Source: Endomychus coccineus (Eukaryota > Arthropoda > Insecta > Coleoptera > Endomychidae). From it: 64,000 nt of DNA. Made by a program: the position numbers and the translations under genes. Shown piece by piece: positions 33,111 through 44,560 of this stretch. A model generated the notes under the pieces. The model was not told the DNA's origin, ran no database searches, and saw only the letters and a program-made list of their open reading frames with translations. The DNA is taken from NCBI GenBank assembly GCA_958510875.1, contig OY294067.1, positions 235,518,361 through 235,582,360 of the forward strand, written 5' to 3'. Within the stretch, counting starts at the first letter, position 1, and each line of letters starts with the position of its first letter.

Positions 33111-33514
33111 TTACTATGTCTAAAAAGGGGGTTTATTAAAACTAATTATAGCACAAGCGTCCAAATCGCACAATCAAACTTCAATTAAAAGAGCCCACGC
33201 CGTCGAAACGAACAGAACCACGAATAATCGAATTGTATCGTCAGAATTAATGTATAAAAATTATTTTTTTGTAGTAAGAATCCGCTATTCAGTAATATTA
33301 TTAAAATATATGAGTGCATATTGATTGGTATTCTCACAACAAATGAGAAGAACGAAGTTATTTGTCAAGTATCTACTTTCGAAACCAGATGTGTAGGATT
33401 TATGACAAGGCCCTTAAGAACGGTTTCAGGCCTGTACTGGGAAATAACAATTACGAATTCTTCCTAAAAACATTTTCTACACTTATAAAGACGTATGTAA
33501 GAATTTGCAAGAGA

Positions 33515-33950
33515 TTATTTAATCAAATTAGTATAAATATGACTTAGATTTTGTGTGTCTACCCTATGATTTACAGATTTGGGGTCCCGTTTTATGTGAA
33601 TCATCTCCAGGATAGATCTTTTATAATAATTAGTTTCCTTAGTTAAGATGTTAACATTTTTGTAATCAAATTGATGGTTATAATCAAAACAGTGCTTAGC
33701 AAGGGCGGTGGAATTTTCTAAGTTGTTATTTCTTGTGCTATATTTATGGCCGTACATTCTTTTTTGTAAATATTGTTTAGAGATTCCAGTATAGGTTCCA
33801 TCACAATCTAAACAATTCAATTTATACACTGTGTGGGTTTGTTTATCTTTGGGTATTCACGGTTTTAGATTTGAGAAATATTTCCCAACACAGTTAGTAG
33901 GTTTATGCGCAACATTTATATCATACTTTTTCAAACATTTTTTCCACACT
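33515..33950 (-). pseudogene. PLE GIY-YIG endonuclease, left arm
   Basis: The open part (33829 down to 33515) reads YKLNCLDCDGTYTGISKQYL, RMYGHKYSTRNNN, STALAKHCFDYNHQFDYKN and ETNYYKRSILEMIHI. The signature is YTGISK in place of the usual YIGQT. Upstream connector residues (KKYDINVAHKPTNCVGKYFS) are readable to about 33950 after a frameshift. RT is absent. Confidence 0.8.
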
Positions 33951-33954
33951 TTGT

Positions 33955-34242
33955 GATGGAACCTATACTGGAATCTCTAAACAATATTTACAAAAAAGAA
34001 TGTACGGCCATAAATATAGCACAAGAAATAACAACTTAGAAAATTCCACCGCCCTTGCTAAGCATTGCTTTGATTATAACCATCAATTTGATTACAAAAA
34101 TGTTAACATCTTAACTAAGGAAACTAATTATTATAAAAGATCTATCCTGGAGATGATTCACATAAAACGGGACCCCAAATCTGTAAATCATAGGGTAGAC
34201 ACACAAAATCTAAGTCATATTTATACTAATTTGATTAAATAA
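33955..34242 (+). pseudogene. PLE GIY-YIG endonuclease, right arm
   Basis: A mirror copy of the left arm, entering at CDGTYTGISKQYLQKRMYGH and running to a stop at 34240-34242. The protein is identical over its open part to the left arm, which implies a recent common template or gene conversion between arms. Confidence 0.8.
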
Positions 34243-34646
34243 TCTCTTGCAAATTCTTACATACGTCTTTATAAGTGTAGAAAATGTTTTTAGGAAGAAT
34301 TCGTAATTGTTATTTCCCAGTACAGGCCTGAAACCGTTCTTAAGGGCCTTGTCATAAATCCTACACATCTGGTTTCGAAAGTAGATACTTGACAAATAAC
34401 TTCGTTCTTCTCATTTGTTGTGAGAATACCAATCAATACGCACTCATATATTTTAATAATATTACTGAATAGCGGATTCTTACTACAAAAAAATAATTTT
34501 TATACATTAATTCTGACGATACAATTCGATTATTCGTGGTTCTGTTCGTTTCGACGGCGTGGGCTCTTTTAATTGAAGTTTAATTGTGCGATTTGGACGC
34601 TTGTGCTATAATTAGTTTTAATAAACCCCCTTTTTAGACATAGTAA

Positions 34647-34688
34647 GTCTTCTGATGATGGTCGTGAGACCGAAACGTACGTAAAGAC
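34647..34688 (+). ncRNA. Hammerhead ribozyme
   Basis: GTCTT (34647-34651), CTGATGA (34652-34658), GGTC-GTGA-GACC, GAAAC (34672-34676), loop GTAC, GTA (34681-34683), AAGAC (34684-34688). All core positions fit the hammerhead consensus and stem I pairs perfectly. Predicted cleavage is after 34683. Confidence 0.9.
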
Positions 34689-34949
34689 GAATAGTTAAAA
34701 CAAAGTGTTATTGTGACCTATTTCCCGAGAATTTTTATATATAAAAATCAGTTTATTAATAAGGGAGATATTTACCAAAATGTATTCAAATAGGACTGCC
34801 AATATTGGAGCAGACGTTGTTGAAGCAGCGATTGCAATGCCGTGGAAACAATAATTGCAACTTGTTAATTACATATGTCTAATACAATTTGGATTCAGTG
34901 TGTCATTTCACTTCAACGATTCAAGAAATAAATGCTCTTTTAATGGGGC

Positions 34950-35265
34950 AAGAAAATCCACAATCAACCCTCGTGAAGGGTGTTTCACATATTGAACCGC
35001 CGAAAATGCAGTTTTTAGACTTCTTTATAAGCAAATATTTCATCCGTACAAAATGCACTTGGTGCAAGAATTGTACGATGATGACTTTCATCGACGAGTG
35101 CAATTTTGTAAGATAATGATGGAACTGTCCAATGCAAATCCTTGCTTATTTAAAAAAATCGTATCTTCTAATGAGGCAACAATTTGTGCAAATTACCACC
35201 AATAAACAAAATTGCTGGCGGTTGAAATCCTCATTGGATGAATACTCAATATCCCCAAAAGGCTA
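34950..35265 (+). pseudogene. Mariner-like transposase fragment M4
   Basis: ENPQSTLVKGVSHI then, after frameshifts, FHPYKMHLVQELYDDDFHRR, VQFCKIMMELSNANP and SSNEATICANYHQ. The order matches the DUF4817-type transposases in this window (HPYKxxLVQEL, RxxFCxxIxxRxxANP, FTDEATF), with the first catalytic Asp replaced (SNEAT). No TIRs were identified. Confidence 0.6.
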
Positions 35266-35289
35266 AATATGCGGGTAGGTAGTGTTACT

Positions 35290-35892
35290 GTTCAAATGGA
35301 AAGGGTATTAACTCCTCTCCTGTGGTGTCTCGTGCTCGATGGATTCTTGGAGGAGTTAAAAGAGGTAAGGTTTGCACCCTGACAAGACGGAGATCATATT
35401 GGTTACCAAGATACACAAGTTAGGCGCACTGCCGCAGGTTTATATCTCTGAAAGTTTTGTTGCAAATTAAGGAATTGGTGATGTTTCTGGAAGTAGTCCT
35501 ATACTCAAAGCTGACCTGGAGAGAACATCTAGAATATGAAGGCTCCTGTGTCCTTTTGGGGGTGCAGAAGAGCATACAGTAGCACATGAAGAATACAGTC
35601 ACATATCCTGTATTTGATGTACACGATTACACCTATGATCACCTTTGCCATAGGTATGTGGTGGCCAGGGACGAGAACTGCTATGCCCCAACGCCCCTTG
35701 GATCGACTACAGGGGGTTGAATGCGCAGGTATCACGAGTGATATGAGGTCGGCTCCAACGAGGGCTGTTGAGGCTCTCGCTGGAATACCACCTCTACATT
35801 TATTCATAAAAGCTGAAGCCATGAGAACGGTGTATAGGTTAAGGGGCATAGGTCACTGGACAGAAACGCGCTACTCTCGTGGCACTCAGTGA
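35290..35892 (+). pseudogene. LINE RT fragment (R1/LOA-like), second copy
   Basis: Plus strand pieces: TPLLWCLVLDGFLEELKE (RT block 4, normally GGVLSPLLWCLV), HPDKTEIILVTKIHKLGALP, VMFLEVVLYSKLTWREHLE and, in an open stretch to 35892, RPLDRLQGVECAGITSDMRS and ALAGIPPLHLFIKAEAMRT. Heavily frameshifted; the catalytic DD box is not readable. Confidence 0.75.
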
Positions 35893-36185
35893 TTTATAGT
35901 GAGGCTACCTCTAAGTGCCCAGTTCGAGAAATCTGTCAATGTGGTTGATTGCTTGATTTCTTAGTGGGACTTCTATTTCATAGATGGCGTGACATATTTT
36001 GGTCTTTTTGTCATGTGTTAGGTTGGTTATGAGTACTCGATATCGTAGTACCGTGGTGGTACCAAGTTTTGAAATGAATGTTGATATTAATAATATGGCA
36101 TTAAGAACTCATAGAATAAAAAATTCTATCGTTTCACTACTTTTCTTGTGTTCTTGTGATATTAAACTTTATTCATATTGTTAAA

Positions 36186-36327
36186 TCAAACACTACTATG
36201 TTGATATCATTTTTATTTGTAACTTCCGTTTTTTTAATACCGTCTGAAGATGGCGTAATAAAACTGAAACTCGAGTAACGGAAGTTACAAATAAAAGTGA
36301 TACCAACGTAGTAGTGTTTAATTTTAC
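36186..36327. repeat. Palindrome around a hammerhead remnant
   Basis: Arms of about 43 bp (AAACACTACTATGTTGATAT... and the inverse at 36290-36327) meet around a hammerhead-like sequence. This looks like the junction of two inverted PLE ends with everything else lost. Confidence 0.65.
36240..36281 (+). ncRNA. Hammerhead-like sequence, stem II eroded
   Basis: Stem I CCGT/ACGG (36240-36243 and 36278-36281), CTGAAGA at 36244-36250, GAAAC at 36266-36270, loop TCGA, GTA at 36275-36277. The core and cleavage triplet fit, but stem II (GGCGTAATAAAACT) barely pairs. Confidence 0.55.
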
Positions 36328-37039
36328 AATATGGATTTATAGAATTCATTCAAAGCAAATTTGGCAGTAGATTCGGAATGATGTTCTATTCGATATTCAA
36401 TGGATCCAATAGAGGACTTATTTTAATGGAATGGGTTCAGGTTGGTTATTAAAATGTCTACCATCAGGCACCAGAGGAGAGGAGTCATAACTTGTCCCTG
36501 AGGACACCTTCGGATATTGTTTATCACTCGCTACCACCATGGTGCGTCATTACCTATCGCTGGAACAACATGGTTGTGATCCACCTAGCCAAGGTATGCT
36601 GAATTTCAGGTCTCTCCTGAGTCGGGAATAGGTTTGAGAGCAAGTACAGCATTTCAAACAGTTTACGGGAAGTTCCTGAACTAAAGATTTTTATATGGCC
36701 GCTGATGTCTCAACGAATTGATGTAAAATATAATATCATAATGTGTACAAAAGGTCGTTTATAAATAGCGAGAATGAAAAAGGCCCTAATGTCCGTCTTC
36801 AAGAAGAGCCTACGTTTGATACTGATTACTAATCATAGTCAGAATAACCATGCCCAATTATGTCTTCCTCCTTCCGATCACTATCTAAAAACCAATGGAC
36901 GTCAATAAAATGTAGTGGAACTCAACATAACATCATCAATCCATATCAAAAACTCATGTTAATTCGGAAAATACAGGAACTGTATGAATTTTGCGTTTGA
37001 AACAATTGTGCATGAAATTCAAAGACTAGTGTATTAAGC
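36328..37039. other. DNA with nothing recognised
   Basis: About 0.7 kb between the palindrome and the hAT element; no motif noticed on either strand. Confidence 0.35.
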
Positions 37040-37047
37040 CCTGTCTG

Positions 37048-38314
37048 CAGAGGCGTAGCGAGGATTATGCGCGCCCGTGGACAGCTATCATAATTGCACC
37101 CCCACCCCCTCCCCCCGTTCCAGCCTCTTGATTCTTAACAATATTTATTTTCGTAGCAACATTGCCAAATATACTTAATGAAAGAAACAAGGGAACACAG
37201 TTTTTAATAGTTTTAAGTACCTTTCTTTTAAACTTACATATATTCATTGAACAATAAATCTAGATATGTATTTTACGCGCTTTCATTGATGCAAACGTAT
37301 CTATTATGCGTGATGCATCAATCGATTCGAGAGTCTCTTTCTCTATACTCAACAGAGCTAAGTCCGACTATCTTTGTTGCTCCATTGATGCCCGTAGATA
37401 AGTTAATATTAACTTTAACTTGCTGAAGGACCGCTCACAACTTGCAATAAATACGGAGACAGTTAGCAGAATCTATAACGCAACTTTTAAATTCGGAAAA
37501 ACATCTTTACCGTACTGTATAAGAAATCGAAGTAGTTCGATAGGGGTATCGATGACATTTTCCGGTGAACGTAGTAACATTCTGCAGTCAACGATGTCGT
37601 TATGCAAGCCAGTGCCGTCAACATCTGTAGCGTAAAATTCTCCGAAACTTTCACACTGTTTTTCCACGCAATCGAATTCTGAACCACTCATCAACTCTGC
37701 AGCACTCAAGAAGGAGCCAAACTTCTTGTTCAGATCACGAAGACGCTGAAAACGATTGTCGAATTCAACCTGGAGCCTATCAATAGCGTTTGCCAAAACG
37801 CGACGTTGTTCTTCTTCTGCTGAAACGCCTGCATCTTCGGCTAACTCTCCAGGCTTTCGGCGACGTCTTCTTCTTTTCCGTTCGACGTTCGGTCACATTT
37901 TTGTTCCGCGTCTGCAATCGCGGTAGCACACAAATCGTCTCGAATGTTGGCTAAGTCGTGTTGGAGAGAGTCGAGGTCGTTGGCAGTATCTGCAAAATTC
38001 ATTGCAGGATCTTGCAGTCTTTTTTGAACGCGTTCAATTCTCAGCAAAACTTGATTCCAAAACTAGAGAAGGCTGAGAAAGTCGAACGTCAGCATTCTGT
38101 GTACAAGGCTTCCCGCTTCATTTCTAGTTTCTGGCGTCAATTCTGGATTTTCACTCATTTTTTCGAGCAGATCCAAAATAGAATCCAGATGTTCAAAGAC
38201 GACACCGACAGCGTCATATCTAGCACTCCAATTGGTTTGAGCTTCCTGTTTCACTGTTCTCTTCACTGCACTTTTCAGCAAGTCCCACCGTATAGTTGAC
38301 TCGCTACGCCACTG
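37048..38314 (-). mobile_element. hAT element, internally deleted
   Basis: Ends are CAGAGGCGTAGCGAG on the left and, inverted, CAGTGGCGTAGCGAG on the right. Both sides carry the perfect 8-bp repeat CCTGTCTG (37040-37047 and 38315-38322). At 1,267 bp it holds only the C-terminal part of a transposase, so it is a deletion derivative mobilised in trans or decayed after insertion. Confidence 0.92.
37300..38290 (-). pseudogene. ZMYM1-like hAT transposase, C-terminal part
   Basis: Minus strand: TNWSARYDAVGVVFEHLDSI, ELTPETRNEAGSLVHRMLTF, an in-frame stop at 38063-38065, FWNQVLLRIERVQKRLQDP, a frameshift near 37830, MANAIDRLQVEFDNRFQRL and, after another break, VFIASCERSFSKLKLILTYL with LALLSIEKE. 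The ERSFSKLK block is the hAT dimerisation domain with its conserved Glu. The TTF-type zinc finger and the catalytic DE-TD region are absent, removed by the internal deletion. Confidence 0.85.
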
Positions 38315-38322
38315 CCTGTCTG

Positions 38323-38756
38323 ATAATCTAATTGAACCGATATATTAGGCTGTTTCGAAACTCAAATGATGAAAAATAGTTATAGTTTGAAACTTTCATC
38401 AATCCCTAATCTTCTGAATTCATTTTAAAATAGTATTTTTTAACTTGAAAAATACGTTTCTATAATAGCTTTATGGATACTTTACGGTACCGACTTCCTA
38501 ACAAATATTGAATACAGTATACTATCGAACAGTTTCAACTTTGAAGAGATACGTTACGTAACAATGAGGCCTCAGTAAATAATATATCAAAATTAGAGCT
38601 TATTAGTTGTGGCAGACTTTTGAAGAGAACTCACGAGAGAATCTGAATCTCCACTTGTTGATGTAGGTACATAACATTTTTTTTCAAGCCATTGCATACG
38701 AAAATGCATTCTTGAATAGATCAGCCATTACGTGATGAAAATTAATTCTAACTCTA
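38323..38756. other. AT-rich DNA, nothing recognised
   Basis: No coding signal or repeat noticed. Confidence 0.35.
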
Positions 38757-38936
38757 AACAAAATAACTATTAAAAGTTCGATTTTCAATAGTTCGCTAAA
38801 ACCGTAGCTTCTTGAAACAAATATTAGAAAGTTGCCTTTGTAATATTTGTTTAAAGAAGCTACGATGTTAGAGGAACTATAGTTACATTTATTTATCAAA
38901 CTAGTGAAAATCGAACTTATAATAGCTATTTTATTT
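38757..38936. repeat. MITE-like palindrome, about 180 bp
   Basis: Inverted arms in two blocks: AATAACTATTAAAAGTTCGA with its inverse at the right end, and CGTAGCTTCTTGAAACAAAT with its inverse near 38850-38870. The pairing is interrupted by unmatched stretches. It fits an aged MITE. Confidence 0.6.
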
Positions 38937-39422
38937 ATGTTTATGCTTTATTCATTAAAATTTCCTTCAATTAATGAAGCTCAACTCCATTATGTTCTTT
39001 ACATATAGTCCATGCATTAGACAGAAATGCGTGCAGAAATTAATACCTGAAAAAAAAATATGAGCGTATAGGAAATTAAATTTGAAGGTGTGTTTTTGTT
39101 TCATGCAACTCGATCCGAAATGCCGAACATAACCTACAAAATTGGCAAAGTTGCAAAAAGCGGTTTTTCTTAAATATAGTAAAAAACTATAGCTCGGATC
39201 GATAAAAGTTGAATATTAAATAGATCTATCGATTTGTTTTCATAATAATTATCGATATCTTTCATACTTTTCGAGTTATATTGAAAAAACCGTTAAAAAT
39301 CGGGTTATCGAGAAGTCGGTAACTATCACGTTTCCATACTTGTTATTTGCTGTACGTATAGCCCATGGCAAGTTTGAAGAGCAATTTTTTTTTAAATCAA
39401 ATTCTATTGATAATTTTTCGAA

Positions 39423-40129
39423 GGGTTGGACCCATTTTTTCCACTCCATTTTTTCCACTCTGCTTTTTCCAGTCCGCTTTTTCCACTAATATATTTTTCC
39501 ACTAATACATTTTTCCACCAGTTTATTTTTTCCTCCAGTTTATTTTTTAATACATTTAGTAGTTTTATAAATGGATATCAAACAGGATATCAAAATTGTA
39601 TATGGTGACCGACAGCTTTTAAATATTCCAAAGCTTCGCCTCCACTTTTCCTATCTTCATATTGGCGAACTAAATTGTTTATTCGCTCTTCGTTTTTCAC
39701 TCTGGACTGCTGTGTAGTTTTTTAATTTTGTGGCCTAAATCCAGCTCGCGGATCATGGCCTCGGTGTCTCCTTGTTCTTTCTGTAGCTCGAGGAGGAAGG
39801 CGTAAAGACTAGGGTGGTTTTTTCCCACAACCACCTGGAATCTGTTGTGCCAATCTTCCGACACATTGTTGATCCTCGACAGATTTTGTAACACGGGCTC
39901 GTACATGTTCCACAGGGAGGGGAGATAACTGTCAGACCAATGTGTTAGGTCAAACTGTCAGTTCAACGTATCAAACTGTCGTTGCTATGATACTTGTTCA
40001 AATCATTTCAATTATACTATTTTCGAATTGGTGGAAAATCATTACTAGAGGAAAAAGGTTATTGAAAAAAAAAACTAGTGGAAAAATATACCAGTGGAAA
40101 AAATGGAGTGGAAAAAGTGTCACCCAATC
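39423..40129 (-). mobile_element. MULE fragment with 9-bp TSD
   Basis: The ends (GGGTTGGACCCATTTTTTCC at left; GATTGGGTGACACTTTTTCC inverted at right) run into tandem TTTTTCCACT-type units on both sides. It is flanked by TTTTTCGAA on each side (39414-39422 and 40130-40138), the 9-bp duplication expected of Mutator-like elements. The uninterrupted homologous arm near 41645-41655 has a single copy of that site. Confidence 0.82.
39610..39950 (-). pseudogene. MULE transposase C-terminal fragment
   Basis: Minus strand: YLPSLWNMYEPVLQN, RINNVSEDWHNRFQVVVGKN, HPSLYAFLLELQKEQGDTEA, then after a frameshift RVKNEERINNLVRQYEDRKS and ALEYLKAVG. This matches the C-terminal block of insect MULE-domain proteins (RTNN..EGWHR.F......HP....F...L..EQ). 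The catalytic DDE part and FLYWCH finger are missing. Confidence 0.75.
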
Positions 40130-42559
40130 TTTTTCGAAATATATCGAAATTTCGAAAAAAAGGTGCTCTCATAAATTGGCTAGATCTTCTCGGCGGATAG
40201 TCAAAGTGACGATTTTACGTTTATTTTATTTTTGAAGAGTTATTCTATAAAAAAATTATCTCTGATCCAGAAAGTCGTAGATGAAACATTTTTTTCTGGT
40301 AATTCGTAAAAAAATAACAGGAATCGATTTCCGTTGAAGACATTCCCCTAAAATACAAATTGTAAGACTTATCTGAAAGAAACATGTTCAAAAAAGATGC
40401 AATTTTTCAAAGTAATTTTTTCATCTTTGAAATTCAAAAAATCGCTATATTTCTTCAATAACGTTATTTCAAAAAAATCTGTAAGACGCAAAAAACATTT
40501 TACTGAAGTGTACGTTATGGATGTTAATGTTAAATACCTACATTTCCAATAAAAAAATACTAGGATATATTTTATTGATTTATAGTATTAGAAATTGACT
40601 AACAAAGCGCACGCGGCTGCCGGAGCGTCCGCCGCAGTTGGGGAAACTGATTTCGAGCGTTCAAAGTGGCTTGTGCTTGCTAAATCTTCAATATCTCGGT
40701 TTTTGGATAAAGTACATAAATCCTCTTGTACTTAATCTGGGGAATATCGTTTTTTGCTTAGTGAATCATACTGACGTTTGGCTGTTGAATACCGCTACTT
40801 TGATTGTAAGAATTTTATAAATCTTTTATAATAATTTTAAATATCATAAAAAAACTATTTACTGAAATTATTGAATAATTGTAAAAGACATCCGCAAGCA
40901 TAACGTCAGTATGATTCACTAAGCAAAAAGTTTGAGGTATTACAAGGAAAACACTGTTTTGATGATAAATAATAATTTAAATGACGTAAAAGTAAAACAT
41001 ATTAGAAATATAAAAAAAATATTTCCGAGGCTGTTTTGCTTGTAAGGCGAAAATATATACGATATTCGTGTTTATCTCAATTTTTGTACCTGATCCAAAA
41101 GCCGAGATATTGAAGATTTTGCAAGCACCAGCCACTTTGAACGCACGAAATCAGTTCCCCCCACTCCGCCGCACGCTCTGGCAACCGCGTACGCTTCAAT
41201 TTGTTACTCAATTTCTAATACTATCAATCATTAAAACATATCCCAGTATTTTTTTATTGAAAATGTAGGTATTTAACATTAGCATCCATAAAGCACACTT
41301 CTGTAAGTGTTTATTGCGTCTTACAGATTTTTTTGGAATAAAAAAATCATCTCTGGTTCAGAAGGTCGTAGATGAAAAATGTTTTTGGTAATTCGTGAAA
41401 AAAAGTCAGGAATCGATTTCCGTCAAAGACATTTCCCTAAAATGAAACTTGTAGAACTTATCTGAAAAAACATGCTCAATAAAAGTGCAGATTTTCAAAA
41501 TCATTCCTTCATCCTCAAAACTCGAAAAATCGCTTCATTTCTCCAATAACATTATAGCACAACTCTTCAAGAAGAAAATAAGCCCGGGATCGTTACTCTA
41601 GGACCACCGGTTGAGAAGATCTAGCCAATTTATGGGAGCGCCTTTTTTTCGAAAAATCGATATATTTCAAAAACTATCAATATTTTGAATCAAAAAAAAA
41701 ATCGCTTCTCAAACTTGCGGTGAACTATACGTACAGCAAATAGCAAGTATGGAAACGTAATAGTTAACGATTTCTCGATACCCCGATTCTTAATGGTTTT
41801 TTCAATATAACTCGGAAAGTATGCGAGATATCGATAATTATTATGGGAGCGAATCGATAGATCTATTTGATACCTACAACTTTTTCCTTCAACTTTTTAC
41901 GATCCGAGCTATAGTTTTTTATTTATTCAAGAAAAACCGCTTTTTGCAACTTTGCCAATTTTTTAGGTTATGTTCGCCATTTCGGATCGAGTTGCATAAA
42001 ATAGAAACTCACCTTCAAATTTAATTTCTTATACGCCAACATTTTTTTTACAGGTATTAATTTCTGCAAATTTAACATTAGGCCGTCGTCTATTGCTTGG
42101 ACTAATAATGATGTGTTCGTTTGACATGGCATTTTGTTTACACTCATAATATGCCTCTAATCGGATTACAAAATAAGGAAGTAACCGATTACTTTTTTGA
42201 CTACAATACAGATGTATCGCAATTATAATAAGTCATCGCATTTTCATAATAACTTCGTATCTATATAAAATACTTTTTGCGTTGCTTGGTATTTTTTGTT
42301 ACAAATTGATACAATAAAATAAAACACTTTTACTTTGACTATAGTTTCGACACTAGCGTTCCATTTTCAAACAATATTAATGTATGAAAATATTAGTAAT
42401 CTTGGCTATTTATGGTAAAATATAAGACACAGGTAACAAGTGGGGTTCCGATTGGGGAAATACATTGTTACGTTAATATAAATGAAATTGGATAATGAGG
42501 TAGGGTTAATATTGTGATAAGAAAATTTTAATGCGGAGGTATATTAGGAAGGCACAAGA

Positions 42560-43990
42560 GGATTATGGGGAATTTTACGTTATCAAGACATCAAACAGAA
42601 TGCTGTAGAACACATATAATTGATCGTTTGAAATTAAATTGTCATTATTTTTATTACCTTGGGAAATTTATACTGATTCCAGTGTGTTTAATTTGAAACC
42701 TCTATTCTGGTTACGTAAAATTGTAACTTCATCAAAACTTGGAAAATTGTGCCCTGTTTCTAAAAAAAAGTCAAAAGATCGAAAATGTTCCTTGTATCTA
42801 ATTCCTATATTACGACTAGATCTACCGATGTAAGAGTTATCACACTCTGAACAAGTTAATTTATATACTCAAAGTTTATTAAGCTTATTTGTTTTATCGT
42901 TAGCATTGGACAAAAATAGAACAATTTATTTTGAGTTTTGAAGCTAACTTTTAGATTATGTTTCGATAAAACAATTCTGCAATTGCAATTCTTTCACTTA
43001 CAGTTCCAAAATATGTGAGGAAAACTTATTTTGATGAAGAATCAAAATTTTTTGTAAAAGGATAGATACTTGAGTATGTTAATTTCTGCTTTTTTCTGGC
43101 AATTAATCTGAATATAATTTCAGGCAGAAAACCATTGTTAATGGCTATAGCAATAAAGTTAGTTGCTAATTTGTGACTACGGGGACTAAAAGATGAATTG
43201 ACATTTTGTGAGCAATCATATTATTATGGTGCGTGAGGGTAAGTGAACTAAATGTTAGGATGGATATTATTAATGGAGGATAAGAAAACATTTAATTGTC
43301 GTGATGTACCTTTGAAGAAGGACAAAACATCATTTACATATCTAAACCAACAATGAATATGTTTTTTAGCTAGAGCGGGACTCATTATAGTTTCTTTAAT
43401 ATAAGACATGAAAATATCTGCCAAAAGATCCCATAGCTAGTCCATTATTTTGTGTGAAAGACTCGTTATTGTGTTGACAAGAATTTTGGCTAAGACAAAG
43501 ATCAAAAGCTTGGATTTGGGGGAATATTTCATATTTGAAACATCGAAAGAAAATTCCGTTTTCATGGAAAGTTAATCTATTTAATAACTTAGAAGGTTCC
43601 CTTGAGTTTTTTACTGCATAATACTCAGGCTTGAAGTTACTAATATTTTTGGAATTTGAATTTAATTTTACCGCTAAATTATGTGTAGGGCTTATAATGT
43701 AGGATACTACGGAGCGGATAGGAGCATTTTGTTTGTGATTTTTTATGTGGCCGTAAAGTTTAGGAGAAGATGAATTACAGTTAATTAACCTACTCTTTTC
43801 AAATTTACTATTAAATAAAAGTCGGCTATTTTCTAAAAATTGGTTTGTAGGAATCTTTCAAGATTTGTGTCAAATCTGATGAAAAAAATGTATTCATTTT
43901 ATAGTTATAATCTATTGTATCTAGGATGATAGTTGTATTAGATTTATCATTTATTTATATGACGATAAAATTCACAAATTAGCAGCGTAC
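42560..43990 (-). pseudogene. PLE RT and GIY-YIG, minus copy
   Basis: Readable minus-strand pieces: AMGS then, after a frameshift, LADIFMSYIKETIMSPALAK and HCWFRYVNDVLSFFKG, where YVDD has become YVND. Next AINNGFLPEIIFRLIARKK, then YKLTCSEC, NSYIGRSSRNIGIRYKEHF and FLETGHNFPSFDEVTIL for the endonuclease. Many stops. The loss of a catalytic Asp codon shows long-term decay. Confidence 0.75.
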
Positions 43991-44036
43991 AACTCTACAA
44001 CATAGAGCCTTTTCACCTGAAAACCCGAATGAAGGA

Positions 44037-44560
44037 TTGAATATAATCAAGGTTATAGCCATTAACAACGGTTTTCAACCTCAAATTATATTCAAATTAA
44101 TTGTCAGGAAAAAGCGGCAATTGACTTTCTATCCTTTTACGAACAATTTTGATTCTTCATCAAAATACGTTTTCCTCACATATTTTGCTTACGTAAGTGA
44201 AAGAATTGCAGACATTTTATCGAAACATAATCTAAAGGTTAGCTTCAAACCTCAAAATAAATTGTTCTATTTTTTGTTCAACAAATATGTTTAATAAACC
44301 TGGAGTATATAAATTAACCTGTTCAGGTGTGAGTGATAAATTCTGCATCGGTAGATCTAGTCGTGATATATACATTAGATATCAGGAATATTTTCGATCT
44401 TTTAGACTTAATAAAACAGATTCAACTTTCTCTAACCATATTTTAGAAACAGGCACAATTTTCCAAATTTAGATTAAGTTAAAATTTTACATAACCAGAG
44501 TAGAGGTTTCAAATTAAACACACTAGAATCAATAGAAATTTTCAAAGATATTGAAAATAA
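44037..44560 (+). pseudogene. PLE connector and GIY-YIG, plus copy
   Basis: Open 44037-44294: VIAINNGFQPQIIFKLIVRK and FAYVSERIADILSKHNLKVS. Then 44287-44472: PGVYKLTCSGVSDKFCIGRS, SRDIYIRYQEYFRSFRL and LETGTIF. CIGRS replaces the usual YIGQT. The two pieces overlap by 8 bp in different frames. RT is absent, as in the plus arm at 57.3 kb. Confidence 0.75.

Larger units (their letters stand above)
32986..34743. mobile_element. Head-to-head PLE unit with two hammerheads
   Basis: Two near-identical inverted arms of about 870 bp (32986 to about 33860 and about 33955-34743) surround a short unpaired centre. Each arm carries a GIY-YIG coding end and, nearer the outside, a hammerhead ribozyme. The whole is flanked by the 12-bp direct repeat AAAATCAGTTTA (32974-32985 and 34744-34755), so it inserted as one unit. 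There is no RT. Confidence 0.85.
39033..42068. mobile_element. Foldback element, about 3 kb
   Basis: Left arm 39033-39422 plus 40131-40720 is inverted in the right arm at about 41080-42068 (start GCAGAAATTAATACCTG). The loop also contains a hairpin, 40747-40785 against 40895-40935. A MULE fragment interrupts the left arm only. One segment of roughly 230 bp (40240-40470 versus 41335-41560) is in direct rather than inverted orientation. Short frames on the arms are mirror images and not genes. Confidence 0.75.
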
